DNA of 64,000 nucleotides from Aporrectodea caliginosa (lineage: Eukaryota; Annelida; Clitellata; Crassiclitellata; Lumbricidae), in contig JACEVL010000423.1 of the NCBI GenBank assembly GCA_020284085.1, forward strand, positions 395,937-459,936, in the 5' to 3' direction. Positions within the stretch are counted from its first letter, which is position 1. Each line of letters begins with the position of its first letter. The notes beneath the pieces were generated by a model that saw only the letters and a list, made by a program, of their open reading frames with translations, did not search any database and had not been told where the DNA came from. Of the stretch, positions 23,945 to 36,004 are shown piece after piece. Made by a program: the position numbers and the translations under genes.

Positions 23945-25259
23945 CTATCCAATAACATTTCGAAAACAAGAAATCATTTCTTCTGTGGTCTTTGCGTCGT
24001 TGCTGATGATGTGAACTTCCTTCAGAACAGCGGAAGGATTCTTTCGGTCGAAGTCCTGTATTGCTTCAACGGCTCCCTGTATTATGTCAGGCATCGGTAC
24101 AGCAAATATACCGTATACAACGCAGCAAATACTATACAGTAAAACAGTTTAACTATGAAGGTCATTGGTACCGGTACCTACTATTGTCTCTCCAGGTCTT
24201 TGTTTGTAAAGTGAAACGGTCCAAGTAAAAAATAATACAGCCGTTATCATATTATCTGTTCGGAAATTTCTGCAATATTACGTGGAACATTGGAAACTGG
24301 CTTAATGCCGTTGACTTTACCTTCAACGTCCCCCATTCGAAGCCTCATGAAATTAACACGTCATTTCAAGCCATTGTCAGTTCAACACACGGACCTTCAC
24401 TATTACCTCACAGTTTCTAAACGAATATAACAACCAAATCAAATAATTATTAAACAAGTAAATTCTTAACAGTGTGCTGCTGAAAGATACTTCTCTCGTT
24501 AGCTAAATGCGCGGCGTGAGCTGGAGCTACACGCACATGAGCCATTAATACATTTATTTTTTATTTATTGCATTTATTACGCCGCCAGTCAGTAAGTATG
24601 AATCTGAGGCGCGAGGCAAGTTCGCACGAACAACTTGTCCAAGGTTGGTACACGGTGACGGTACACTAAGTTTATTCAGCAATCGTTGCAATGAAATTTA
24701 GTGTAAGTAGCGTTTTGTTAATGTACCGGTGCAAATTGTACGTCAGTACACCTTTGGGGAAAATGCGCAATACTAATGTTCAGCTACATACATGTGCGCA
24801 CGCCGCACATATGAATAAGTGTTACCTGAACTGATTGGAGCAGAGATATTGAAGAGACGTCTAGCTTGTCGTTGGCATACTCAAGGCAGTTGCGGAAAGT
24901 GATCTTCATCGTTGGAACGAGCCCTGCCTTGTTATCCTTGAACTCATAGGCAGTTGGATCAACAGCGTGTATGACATACTTAATCGGTGGTGGAAGTTTT
25001 CCAGCCGATGTATGAACAACTTCACTTGTCTGCAGTTTGCCTTGTTTTGAAATGATCTTTCGACGTTCCTCGTCGATTATTGGAGCGCCGGCGTCTAGTA
25101 TCACTCTGGCCAGACCTCCGCCGCGTATTGGGGTCCCGTAGCTGCCAATATTGACAAAACATTTCACATCTGGCAACCAACGCGCCCTTTTGGTACCAGA
25201 TAGAACATCGGTAGACGAGTTCAAAAAGCCCGGGACACAAGTTTTCACGGCCCTCTAGC

Positions 25260-26345
25260 GGCTGTGGCAGCCATTTTTCAAAATGGCCGACCAAAATACA
25301 TATTGTTCAATATCTCAGCTTCTGCTTCACTTAGAATCGTGATTTTTGTGTCCAAACATACATATTTAGGGACAGGGATTTCAACGGAACTAATTGTAAA
25401 CACCTATCTAAACGAAATTGGCAGCCATTTTCCAAAATGGCCGACCGAAATATAACTTTGTCAATATTTCAGCTTCTGGTACACTTGGAATAATGATTCT
25501 TTTTGTCTAAGCATACATATTTAGGGGCAGGAATTGCAATAGAACTAATTTCAAACACTTATCTACACGAATGTGGCAGCCATTTTCCAAAATGGCCGAT
25601 CAAACTAAAATTTTGTCAATATCTCAGCTTCTAGTTCACTCAGAATCGTGATCTTGTTGTCTAAACATACATAGTTAGGGCAATGATTCCAGTAGAACTA
25701 ATTGCAGGCACTTATCTACACGACATTGGCAGCCATTTTCCAAAATGGCCGACCAAAATATAACTTTGTCAATATTTCAGCTTCTGGTACACTTAGAATT
25801 GTGATCTTGGTGTCTAAACATACATATTTAGGAGCAGGAATTGCAATAGAACTAATTTCAAACACTTATCTACACGAATGTGGCAGCCATTTTCCAAAAT
25901 GGCCGACCAAACTAAAATTTTGTCAATGTCTCAGCTTCTAGTTCACTTAGAATCGTGATCTTGTTGTCTAAACATACATAGTTAGGGGCAAGGATTCCAG
26001 TAGAACTAATTGCAGGCACTTATCTACACAAAATTGGCAGCCATTTTCCAAAATGGCCGACCAAACTAAAATTTTGTCAATATCTCAGCTTCTAGTTCAC
26101 TTAGAATCGTGATCTGTTGTCTAAACATACATAGTTAGGGGCAAGGATTCCAGTAGAACTAATTGCAAACACGTATCTACACGAAATTGGTAGCCATTTT
26201 CCAAAATGGTCGAAATGACCAAAATGAAACTGTGTCAATATCTCGGCTTCTAGTTCACTTGGAATCGTGATCTTGTTGTCTAAACGTACATATTTAGGGG
26301 TAAGGATTGACATACACAGTATTACACACTCAGTGTGACGGGTAA
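25260..26345. repeat. seven ~153-bp subterminal repeats of the P-like element, left arm
   Basis: Each unit carries GCCATTTTCCAAAATGGC (8-base inverted arms around CC), then TCAATATCTCAGCTTCT and CTAAACATACATA. Copies start near 25268, 25421, 25576, 25729, 25882, 26038 and 26189. Confidence 0.9.
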
Positions 26346-27720
26346 TGGAATCCACCGGCACATTGAATCTTCTAATGCTCTACCTAGGAACTGGCAGGAA
26401 TTTCTTAGGTATACTAGTATACGACGAAAACAAGTCAAAGTTGTTTTATTTCTTGAGTCTGCATATAGGAAAACTTGAAATAGAAACAGAAAGACAGACT
26501 ATGACCACACACCACAAGGACGTGCTCTGTACTCAGCCAGGGGACACAAATGGATTTGCTCCTTGTACTCAGGTGGAAGCTGAAACAAGGATTTTCCTGC
26601 ATGTCTCCAAACATGCATGACTATCGTAAAGTGATCATTATGCACAGTTGACGTGTTGGTGTTAGCCATTTCAGCAGTTGAGCAGCTCAGCATTGACGAA
26701 CTGTGGGTTGGTTTTGCCAATTAGGCAAAAGCTTCAGATACCTACCAACCCATGAGATGGCACGTGCTCTTGACCCAGAGAAGTGCTATAATAGTCACGT
26801 TCTTCCTGCACGCAATTAGCGGATTTAACATAGTATTGTATTGTATTGTATTTATAACTTTATAAAGCGCCTCTCACAGTGAACACAAATCGGAGGCGCC
26901 CCCAGTGCGAAAGACCTTGAGCAAAAAGAGTGGTCTTAAGACAGAGAAAGGAAGCACCTGGAGCACCGGATAATATCAAAGAACGAGTTATGCAGGGAGT
27001 TGATTCCATAGTGAAGGGCCAATGAAGGCAAAAGCTCGAGATTTAGCCATAGCAGTCTTCGCTCGTGAGACAAGAAGGTCAAGGCGATCAAGTGAGCGAA
27101 GCGGACGGTGTGAGGTGGCGAAGATAGGTCGGCGATTGAGACCACAGAGGTACTTGGGAGCTAGGCCAGAGTAAGACCGGTAGATGAGAATGAGAACCTT
27201 AAGCTGGATACTAGCAGTGAGAGGGAGCCAGTGAAGATGTTCCAACATATAGGAGGAGATGTGCGAGAAGCGGGGCAGTCGGGCTATCAGCTTGGCTGCC
27301 GCATTAAGCGCAGATTGAAGAGGGGATAGGCGCACTATAGGAAGGCTTACAAAGAGCGTTGCAGTAATCAATGCGAGAGCAGATGAAGGCATGGACTATA
27401 GACGTGAAGAACGAGGCGAAGACTCAGGTGGAAAGTAGCAGGAACGGGTGAGATTCTTGATGTGTTCTGAGAAGGTGAGTGTGCTGTCAAGGACAATGAC
27501 CGTACGAGCAGTGACGAGAAGGTGAATGAGGAACGGAAGTATCTGTTTTCACAGAAAGGCAGACCAGCGCATGACCTGACTCAAGCTGCACTTGTGAAAC
27601 ACACAAAGAGAGCTGACTACCAGGCAGATCATGTCTGGGCACAGATGTTCATAGCTGTTCCGAAACTGCCATGTCCCGGTGAATGGGGGTGGCTGCAAAC
27701 GATCGAAGGAAACTAAGAAG
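26346..27720 (+). pseudogene. fragment of a widespread repeat-associated ORF, split by a LINE
   Basis: The plus-strand frames read APCTQVEAETRIFLHV, then VDVLVLAIS, then FRYLPTHEMARALDPEKC, all with shifts. After the LINE at 26858-27420 they continue with ERKYLFSQKGRP and ADHVWAQMF and end in EWGWLQT. I recall this series (EADTR, D-x-DVLVLA, H-x-MA-x-ALGP-x-KC, QKGR, EWGW) from large repeat-derived protein families in invertebrate and fish genomes. Its enzymatic role is unknown to me. The fragment sits inside the left arm of the P-like element, between the two opposed repeat arrays. Confidence 0.5.
26858..27420 (-). mobile_element. L2/CR1-like LINE, 3' fragment
   Basis: The minus-strand frame reads LQSALNAAAKLIARLPRFSH, HLHWLPLTASIQLKVLIL, GLAPKYL, RSLDRLDLLVSRAKTAMAKS and FAFIGPSLWNQLPA, the conserved C-terminal region of the reverse transcriptase ORF. 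A UTR and GGCGCTTTATAAAGTTATAA follow, ending in repeated TACAA. This copy ties the GGCGCTATATAA tails elsewhere in the window to a coding LINE. It interrupts the ORF fragment at 26346-27720. Confidence 0.85.
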
Positions 27721-27891
27721 TGAAGTGGATCACACTTCCCGAAGCGTCTCATGCCTGTCATGAACTGCTCAGATGTGACTGCGAGAAGGGCGGTAGGGGA
27801 CAGTGACAATGTGTGAAAGCTGCTCTACAGTGTACTGGTCTCTGTCTGTGTAGAGGTCTATGCGACCATGAATGACGTGGACGAGGTTGTG

Positions 27892-27892
<1 letters not shown>

Positions 27893-27926
<34 letters not shown>
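27893..27926. repeat. (TC)n microsatellite
   Basis: An uninterrupted CT dinucleotide run followed by CTGTCTGTCCGTCTGTC. Confidence 0.9.
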
Positions 27927-27932
<6 letters not shown>

Positions 27933-28084
27933 GTCTGTCCGTCTGTCTTTCTCTCTCAAGAATAGTATGATGAAATGAATTAGCTTGAATTATACTATAC
28001 GTATAGTTGACGCGCCATGAGCCTATCACAGATGATTTTCAAACTATGCAGGAATCCACACCTCCCCAAATGACGTCGCTGGCT

Positions 28085-28700
28085 GCAAATCTCATGTAGA
28101 TAAGTGCTTGCAATTAGTTCTGCTGGAATCCTTGCCCATAACTAGTTCTATTGCAATTCCTGCTCCTAAATATGTATGTTTAGACATCAAGATCACAATT
28201 CTAAGTGTACCAGAAGCTGAAAATATTGACAAAGTTATATTTTGGTCGGCCATTTTGGAAAATGGCTGCCAATTTCGTGTAGATAAGTGCTTGCAATTAG
28301 TTCTACTGGAATCCTTGCCCCTAACTATGTATGTTTAGACACCAAGATCACGATTCTAAGTGAACTAGAAGCTGAGATATTGACAAAATTTTAGTTTGGT
28401 CGGCCATTTTGGAAAATGGCTGCCACATTCGTGTAGATAAGTGTTTGAAATTAGTTCTATTGCAATTCCTGCCCCTAAATATGTATGCTTAGACACCAAG
28501 ATCATTATTCCAAGTGTACCAGAAGCTAAAATATTGACAAAGTTATATTTCGGTCGGCCATTTTGAAAAATGGCTGCCAATTTCGTTTAGATAGGTATTT
28601 GCAATTAGTTCCGATGGAATCCCTGCACCTAAATATGTATGTTTAGACACCAAAATCACTATTCTAAGTGAAGGAGAAGCTGAGATATTGAACCATACAT
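28085..28700. repeat. inverted subterminal repeats of the P-like element
   Basis: At least three units in the opposite orientation to those at 25260-26345, centred on GCCATTTTGGAAAATGGC at about 28247, 28402 and 28556. Together the two arrays make the left arm a foldback of about 3.5 kb. The array ends at ATCGATATCTATATTTAGAC, a junction sequence repeated in inverse at 33215-33255. Confidence 0.85.
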
Positions 28701-28919
28701 CGATATCTATATTTAGACTGGATTGCGCTTAGTCTATGCTAGCTGCACGAAGCGGCGCGGTCGGCGGACAGGCCTTTCCGGCATCTTGTTACTCGTATTG
28801 TATCAGCTGGGAGTTTGATACCCATAATAATGTCACGACTAAAACCTTCAATTAAAGAGTATTTCAACATTCACTGCAAGCTAACCAACCGTTAATTGAT
28901 GTTCAGTCGTCTTACTAAT

Positions 28920-29470
28920 AGTACAAATTAATATGTGTTGTTTAGCAATAGTATTAATTATTAAAGGCGTCCATATACTACGTACTGTGGCGAGTGGTTG
29001 GGTGCGTTCCCTTTGCTACCTTTCCGTGTTCACAGGACCCGGCGGCGTGTCTCTTCTCCTTGCCTCCTGCGGTCGCTCGCCGCCTGTCCTCACCGCCATC
29101 GGCCCTAGTGTCCTCCTACTTGCCATTGGTTCGTAGGGCTCGGCGGCGTTTCTGTTCTCCTTGCCTCCTGCGGTCGCTCGCCGCCTGTCCTCACCGCCAT
29201 CCGCCCTAGTGTCCTTCCCGTGTTCCTTCATCCCCTCCTCCTTGCCTATGTTCCTTCTCCCCACCTCATAGCCTATGTTGGCTCGTAGCCCATGTTCTTT
29301 TGGCTGCTAGGCCATGTTCCTTTGACCTAGTTGGCCTATGCTCCTTGCCTATGTTCCTTCTCTCAACCCTGTAGGCTAGCCCATGTTCCCTTGGATGCAT
29401 GTTCCCTCTCCCTCCTTCGGACGGGTATAAATAGATGAGAAGCTTAGTAGCATTACACGTGTTGAGCAGT
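28920..29470 (+). promoter_or_regulatory. GC-rich duplicated block followed by a TATA box
   Basis: Two copies of a ~110-bp GC-rich unit (CTCCTTGCCTCCTGCGGTCG) lie at 29037-29145 and 29146-29215. They are followed by repeated CCTATGTTCCTT units and then GGTATAAATAGATGAGAAGC at 29423-29442, a good TATA context. It may be a promoter or LTR-like piece of an inserted element. No plus-strand gene follows. Confidence 0.35.
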
Positions 29471-29759
29471 ACTTTGACTTGTGAAGTGTTAACGTTGAGA
29501 ATACATTTGTATTTGGGGAATAATTAACCACCTGCACTGGTTACTTGTACGACTGCTCTGGTTACATATGAAACACACACAATAATTCAATAATGGAACA
29601 AGGTCTGTTCCCTCATGCGATGCTGTCTTGCTGGCTCTGCTCCTCACTATCTTAGGGCCTTTTGTACCCCTGTATCTTCTCTGCACAGTCGTTCCTCCCT
29701 TCGGTCCTCGGCCCGTGGTTAGTTGGTTGTGACGTGGCTGCGTACTTCTACGGCCCAGT

Positions 29760-29955
29760 CTAGGAGTTTCACTATTGTTGGTCCCAATAGCTGGAACCAG
29801 TTACCTCAGTCCCTCAGGACTGACCTTTTTTCTATTTCTTTTAACCAGTTCTGCAAGCGCCTGAAAACCTCCCTTTACCAGTGAAGAGACTGACCTGGGT
29901 CAGGAGCGCCGCTGTTTTGAGTGGCGCTATATAAATGCTTGATTACGATTACGAA
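29760..29955 (+). pseudogene. L2/CR1-like LINE 3' end
   Basis: The frame reads SWNQLPQSLRTD, F-x-QFCKRLKTSLYQ and stop, then a UTR with GAGCGCC, GTGGCGCTATATAAATG and a GATTACGATTACGAA tail. Head missing. Confidence 0.75.
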
Positions 29956-30689
29956 TTCCTGTTTTCAATGTATATTTATTAAACTTATTTGACAAAACAA
30001 ATTTATGACTGAAAAAAGTTCAGTTTCATTGTTTGCCTCTGCAATAGTGACATTCAAGGGCAGTCTAAAATCATGGAAACTACTACAAGACATTGAACAT
30101 CAATCTTTTATTCACCATATATGGTAGCACAGTTACAAGATCAGAAAATGAGGAATACAGCATTCTCAGGACAGTAGGCATGCCTGTATTATACTAATTA
30201 AAAGATAACATAGTCCAAGTTTGCTGAACTTAACTCTCATTTCATGCAAACTTTAAATGATTTGGCAGAGACAAGAACACAACCCAAATATTTAAGTTTT
30301 TGACCTAGTTAATTTGAACACTCTTTACATTAATCATTTTACATGCAGTACATCTCATCACCTGAGATTTCTTAACATTTAATTTCAATTAGCTAATCAA
30401 ATACAAATAATAATGTTCTATGAGAACAAAATACTGACTAAAAAACAGTGAAGCAACACACAAGATAATTAATAGATCATTAATGCCAAGCAAAACATAA
30501 ATTATGCCCCCTTAGGGCTGATGGAAGTTGAATCTATGCATACAAACTCAAAATATTCACATACTTGTTTGTTCACATAATAAGCGTTTGAACAAGTCTA
30601 GTGGCTGTCTGCATGAAAGCTTCAAGCAATTACTTACTGATGCTTAAACAGAACAAGCTTCGTCAGCTGTTTACGTATAACTGGTCCAG

Positions 30690-31911
30690 TCAATTGGACA
30701 GTTCTTTGTTGGCCAGATGATACATTCTGATAGTGCAATAGCAACTGCTTATGCACTTAATTAAATTGAAAACATGATTGTTGTCTGGTGTACTATCAAA
30801 CATGTGGTTATCAAGACATGTAAAACAATTCAATGCAACCTCTGTCAGGACAACTGTACAGACATTTGGTATAAAATGCTTGGCAAGCGGTACACGAGGT
30901 TGCAGATCATACATGCGGGCAACTGACATGTCAAGGGTATCCTGCTGCAAACCATTAAGTGGAATGGAATCCAGTGTTACACCCAATATAGTTGTTGTAT
31001 CTTGCACTGAGCAGTTTCCCAAGCCACCTTCTACATTATGATGCATTAACAATCTCTTGTGTGCTGCAGTAAACTGACGAACAGTAGGATTGTTATTGCA
31101 GCCGCGAGATCGAACTGCACCAAAAAATAGTTCCAAGTGGTCCTGACTTAATTTAAATTTATAAGTCAGAAGATATTTAAGAGGACAGTTGGGTTTGTTA
31201 ACTAGTTCAATGAAAATTGCAACAGTGGATTCCACAGAACATATTCAGCCAAGGAATGGAGTTCGCCGTTTTGATACATTGGAAGCCCTTTGTCATTGGT
31301 TAAACTAAACAAGTAAAGTTTTGCTTTCTCAACACGGACTGACAGAGCTTTAAACGCTTCCTCAGTAAAGCCCGGTTGACCATTTACTCCTTGAAACCAT
31401 TGTCGAAGGGTTGACGGATGAGGGAGGGCAAGGTGGAAAGTACGGCGTACATAATTGTATGCCTTCAGGGAGTAGAAAGCTAGCGTCAATGCAAATGATT
31501 TAAGCTCCTCCGGGTAGGATGCACGTGCAGGCCATGATTCATGATGCGTTTCGTTATTAGATTAGATACTTCAGTGAATGTACTTTCGAGTAACTTCTCA
31601 CAACCAGAAGAGATCATGTCATTCTTCTTCAACGCTGACACAATTTCTGACAGTGACTTGACTCTGGGCCTGAGACGTTGAACTTTGGCATTGCTGTTCT
31701 TCAAGCGCTTCTCCATTGCAACAGCACGATCAACAACAAAATCCATTTCCCTTTTCAGTGATCTTGGGCGATAATTTATCGAATAGGAGTGATCCTTCTC
31801 TGACAATACAACTGTGGAAGATGTTGATGGTGTGACAACTTCTGACATCGGTGTGTTCAAGGTGGCCTCAGCTTGATCCAATCGTTCTTTCGGGGGTTTC
31901 CGACACGTCAC
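30690..31911 (-). pseudogene. P-element/THAP9-type transposase, broken and internally deleted
   Basis: Three pieces in order: a coiled-coil linker with SLKREMDFVVDRAVAMEKRL (31911-31530); then, after a frameshift near 31530, YPEELKSFALTLAFYS, KAYNYVRRTF, LPHPSTLRQW and PGFTEEAFKAL (to about 31330); then, after loss of the RNase H core, YLLTYKFKLSQDHLELFFG and RSRGCNNNPT (31160-31080). These are conserved landmarks of P-element and THAP9 transposases. The first catalytic Asp block and several hundred residues of the core are missing, and I see no THAP zinc finger upstream. Not functional as it stands. The internal deletion is typical of non-autonomous P-type copies. Confidence 0.8.
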
Positions 31912-33240
31912 AACCTAACACAGCAACAAGCAACACATAAAGACTACAGTTCTCAATAGAAAACATAGATCTATGTGGTAGATCGGCTGCTTCAATGTCA
32001 GTGTGTTTTACACATTTAATTGTCTTCCAAATAGTGAGATTGTTCAACGTTTTGTCAGATGGCTTAGGCTTTACATTTGCAATAATTCCGAGATCCATCA
32101 CCTCTGTGTGAGCAATTTAACCACTGGTTTTCAGTGGTTCTGGACTTGGACTCCAGGGATGTCTCAGTGGTGTCCTGAGTTATACAAACTACTATCTGGG
32201 TCTGAAAACATGTTACATGTATTAATAATTCTCCATATTCCTTATTAGTAGCAGCATAAATCAAGAATTGCTATACAGAATATTACATTAATTAATTTCA
32301 TTATTCACAGCTCACCAGTTTACTATTAGCTGATAGATGGATATGACACTGTTACAAGAAAAATCAGTATGGAAATAAACCTTAACAAGGTGACCAGGCA
32401 AAGTAAAGATGGTTAACAGGTGTAAAGCATCCTGGGCAAGCATTTAGTATCGGGATGTGTGTATTTTCTCCCGTCATTTTAGGCGTTGTTTGAGTCGGTT
32501 AGGGTAAGGTTACGCGTCGTGAAGGTCGGTTAGGGTCAGGGTTAGTGTCGTCTTTAGAAAACATCGTACCTTCCGCAAAGTATGCCTAAAGCTACCGTCC
32601 GACGCCCGTAAACTAACGCATCCTGGTAATAAATCCCTTTCTGGTAAAAAGGTCCGAACATGGAATTTCACGGTTTAAAAAATTTTCAAACTCAAAATAT
32701 TTATTATACCTCTGCAAAAGGAACTGAGGTAACGTATTGTGATTAAAAAAACGGTAAACATTTAGAATCAGGGTGCGTAGGTTTCCTCGCTTCGGTTAGG
32801 GGTTCGTTAGGGTAAGGTTAGGATTTGTGAGGGTCTGTAGACGAGTTAAACTTACGCACTCCGATACTAAATATTCGCCAAAAATGCTTGTCACGGGAAA
32901 CTGACAACTTTAAAGTGAACGATGCACTGGTTTGGGATGATGTTTGGGACGCGTATTCAGCGATATGGGGTATTTCGCGTGATACACGTCCGTATTCACT
33001 TAACTTGAATTTATTTACATTTTAATCAGATTGTAGCTCACTCAGCAATAGAATAATCAGTAAATAGATCTACTCACACATGAAACGACTGTGGTGCTCC
33101 TTTAATTTGCTCATTAGAACAGTTTATAGCCGCGCACGAAGGCATCTTCGGTCAACAAGCGATTTCAACGAGCTGCCATCTTGCTACACCGAGCTCGTTG
33201 ACCGCATATCTAAAGCCCGCATGCGCAATCCAGTTCTAAA
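31912..33240. other. internal non-coding part of the P-like element
   Basis: No open frame of note. Repeated TAGGGTAAGGTTA-type sequence at 32490-32560 and 32800-32840 suggests a partial internal duplication. The THAP domain expected here for an intact transposase was not found. Confidence 0.4.
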
Positions 33241-33747
33241 TATAGATATCGATGGAACCATATATATTTTGGTCGGCCATTTTGAAAAATGGCTGCCACA
33301 GCCGCTAGAGGGCCGTGAAAACTTGTGTCCCGGGCTTTTTGGACTCGTCTACCCATGTACTATCTGGAACCAAAGGGGCGCGTTGGTTGCCAGATGTGAA
33401 ATATTTTTCAGCTACGGGACCCCACTAGCGGGCTAATTGGTCATTTGCGGGATTGACAATCACCTCAGTTGGCTGTTTAATCATATTGCCTTGGTACACC
33501 GACACTCTCAGATTTCCAAACGTTGTGAACTCCAGTCTGTCTTTCGACGACTGTGAGATACGAATTCCGTCTGCAGCTTTTGTCACTATTTCCTTCGGAT
33601 CAGGAAAACGACCTTGCTTGTCTCCGACATCACAAATATGAGACCCAACTTGTTGTGCAATGTGTATCCAACTTTTGCGTGCTGCTCCCTTTGTCATAGG
33701 TTCTGGAATCGCCACTAGCCTCTTCGAAGGAACCTCTACCTGGCTTC

Positions 33748-34703
33748 CAGTGATGGGCACTAACTATTTTTTTAGCCTAGTTGAACTATAACTATTTTTC
33801 AACTAAAATAATAAAGTTTAACTAAATGTTTGCGAAAGATTTTGTAAATAAGTTAACTAAACTAAAAATATATAGTTAAACTTTGTCCAACTTTTAAGAA
33901 ACTTTTTTGACAAACGTGAAACATATTCAAAATAACAGAGGTTAAGTGTCCTGTAATAATGTGAAAAAGAGGGTCAATGACAGTTTCACTTTCATGCTAT
34001 GTAATGTGTACTAGACTAATACTACAGTTCTACCAGAAAATAATTAAGACAGTTGCTTTATGCAAACAACGATGCACCATGCAATGCAATGCAATTCAAC
34101 TGACTTAGTAATAAACCAGTTACTCTGATTCATGACAATAATGATCAGCACCAACAAGACAACGGTCATAGGCCCCTATTTGTATCTGGATCATAAGAAA
34201 GAAGGTGATCAAGGCTTTCGTCAGACATTCGGCATCAGTTTAAACTCTGTGAAGCAAATAGTGACTAATAAACTATTCAATTTTACTGAAGTAGCCTTTA
34301 ATTCATTAAGTCTACAATCATAGTCAACTCATAAAGAAAAATAGACACCGATGTTCTTGTTTACACTGCACCCAAGCAATCTATATTTAGTCCTTGCAAT
34401 GTATGACTGCACCGTAATACATTAAAAACATTTCTATGCAGAGGAAACGCCAGTGTTAATAAGTAATTAAACGTCGCGTTGAGTTGCTGATAGTGTTCAC
34501 TGTTCACTGCGGAAGATGGCTGTCTAGTTGCTGATTTTTTTACTTAAACTTTATAACTAATAACTAAAAATATTAGTTAAACTTTTTAGTTAATAACTAG
34601 AAAACGTTAGTTAAACTTTGGTTTTACCTAACCAATTTTTCAGTTAAACTTCTGCCTTAACTAAAAAGTTTGCAACTTTTTAGTTATCGTTTGGCCATCA
34701 CTG
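33748..34703. mobile_element. 956-bp hAT-type non-autonomous element
   Basis: The ends are CAGTGATGGGCACTAACT and AGTTATCGTTTGGCCATCACTG-like (its inner part differs slightly), typical hAT terminal inverted repeats. A perfect 8-base duplication, CTGGCTTC, flanks it at 33740-33747 and 34704-34711. Subterminal regions repeat TTAGTTAAACTTT in both orientations. There is no transposase frame. It splits exon 3 of copy B in the linker before the macro domain. Confidence 0.92.
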
Positions 34704-36004
34704 CTGGCTTCTGTCTACTGCTTCTAGAAAGTTCACCAGATATATCACTGATCCATTTGTAGGTGCGTTCGACGTCATCCGACAGCCCAACAATTTTGCA
34801 ACTGCGCGCCTTGGAATTAAAAATGAGCGTAACGTCTTCATTTGTGTTGCCAGTTTCAATGAAGTCTTTAAATATATCAAAATCAAATTCATCTGGTGCG
34901 GAATAGCATTTTATGCGCAGCTTATCAATAAGACGTTTGAAATCTTTCTCATTGCTACGAAGATCCATCTCGTTGTTATTTCCAATAACCCAATCAATGT
35001 GTTGCTCAGAGACTTGGAACTGAGTAACGGAACTATCAGAGAAATCTAAGCTCTTGCTATGCTCCAGCAGATATCTATGAATGTCCATATCAATTCTGAC
35101 AACTTTTCGATACTGAGTGGAAGCTGGATAGTCGACGGGATTTGACTTATCCACAGCATCAGCTGACGAATCTGACTTCTGCATTTCATCAGGCTTGGAT
35201 ACCAGAACACGTTTTCTTCTCACTTCTTTCGGTTGGTCCGTTTCAATGTCGTTGCTGGAAACAGTTGCTTCAACTCCAAATGTTTCGGATTTCGTCTCAC
35301 CAGTATTCAAAACTCTAACACGCCTCTTTCCTAGATTTGGATTGTCCAGTTCGGTTGTTCTTTTCTTTTCCACATCTGATTTGGCGTCAACAGTTTGCGG
35401 ATCGCCCAATTTCGAAGCAGGCTTTTCCTGTTCATTTGTAGCACTCAAGTCATCTATCTTTGTTGGTTGGCCCGATTTTTTGTTTCCTGCAGACTGAATT
35501 CCAGTGGCGTCTGGCTGAATAGGGTTGTTGTGCAATCCTTTTGGAATATTTGGAGAGCGGTTCTTAATAATTTCTTGGAGCCTGCAATTCAAACTTGCTT
35601 TAGCTTGTTCTATTCGCCATGGGGCTCCTGTTAAAGAAATGGTTTGCTCAGATTTGTTAAGATCTAACTTGAGTTGGAACTTGTCTGCTATATTCTGAAT
35701 TTCAACTTGTATCGCCGGATCTTCGTCTTCAATCTCTCTCAGCCAAGATCCGTTTAAAGTTATTGACGTCTCTTCAATGAGCTAAAAAAAAGCAATTGCA
35801 TAATTGGAAAAATCAAAAAAAAATATAGCAACAGATTTTTAATTTTATTTATTCAAGCTATCAATGCACCCTCATTTGGGTAATATTAACGGATCCGAGC
35901 AATGGGTGAACCCTGAAAGGCCCGTCAAAGCGAAGTTCGGAAAACTGCAGCCTGGAAATCTTCGTATCGATGGAGGACGTGGGTTTTGATTCATTCATTC
36001 ATTC

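Larger units (their letters stand above)
25126..33427 (-). mobile_element. 8.3-kb P/THAP9-type DNA transposon, non-autonomous, with nested insertions
   Basis: The ends are inverted (TATTGGGGTCCCGTAGCTG at the left; the complement of TAGTGGGGTCCCGTAGCTG at the right). Homology continues about 150 bases inwards, through GCCGCTAGAGGGCCGTG-type sequence. A 3-base GCG flanks both sides, and removing the element plus one GCG restores the macro coding frame of copy B exactly. The left arm is long, with seven ~153-bp repeats at 25268-26340 and at least three inverted copies at 28085-28690. The right arm is only about 180 bases. Between them lies a broken transposase (30690-31911, minus). Other transposon pieces are nested inside. 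The 3-base duplication is shorter than the 8 bases usual for P elements. Confidence 0.8.

Noticed and set aside
24784..25248. Independent macro-domain gene
   Set aside because: Its N-terminal residues come from the P-like element end. It is the 3' half of exon 3 of copy B.
25260..26345. CRISPR-like array
   Set aside because: The repeats are contiguous ~153-bp tandem units in a eukaryotic transposon arm, with no unique spacers and no cas genes.
29016..29264. Overlapping GC-rich frames on both strands
   Set aside because: They come from a duplicated GC-rich block and lack splice or start signals.
33425..33760. Small macro-like gene beginning MPITGSQ
   Set aside because: The first residues come from the hAT terminus. 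The rest is exon 3 of copy B between two insertions.
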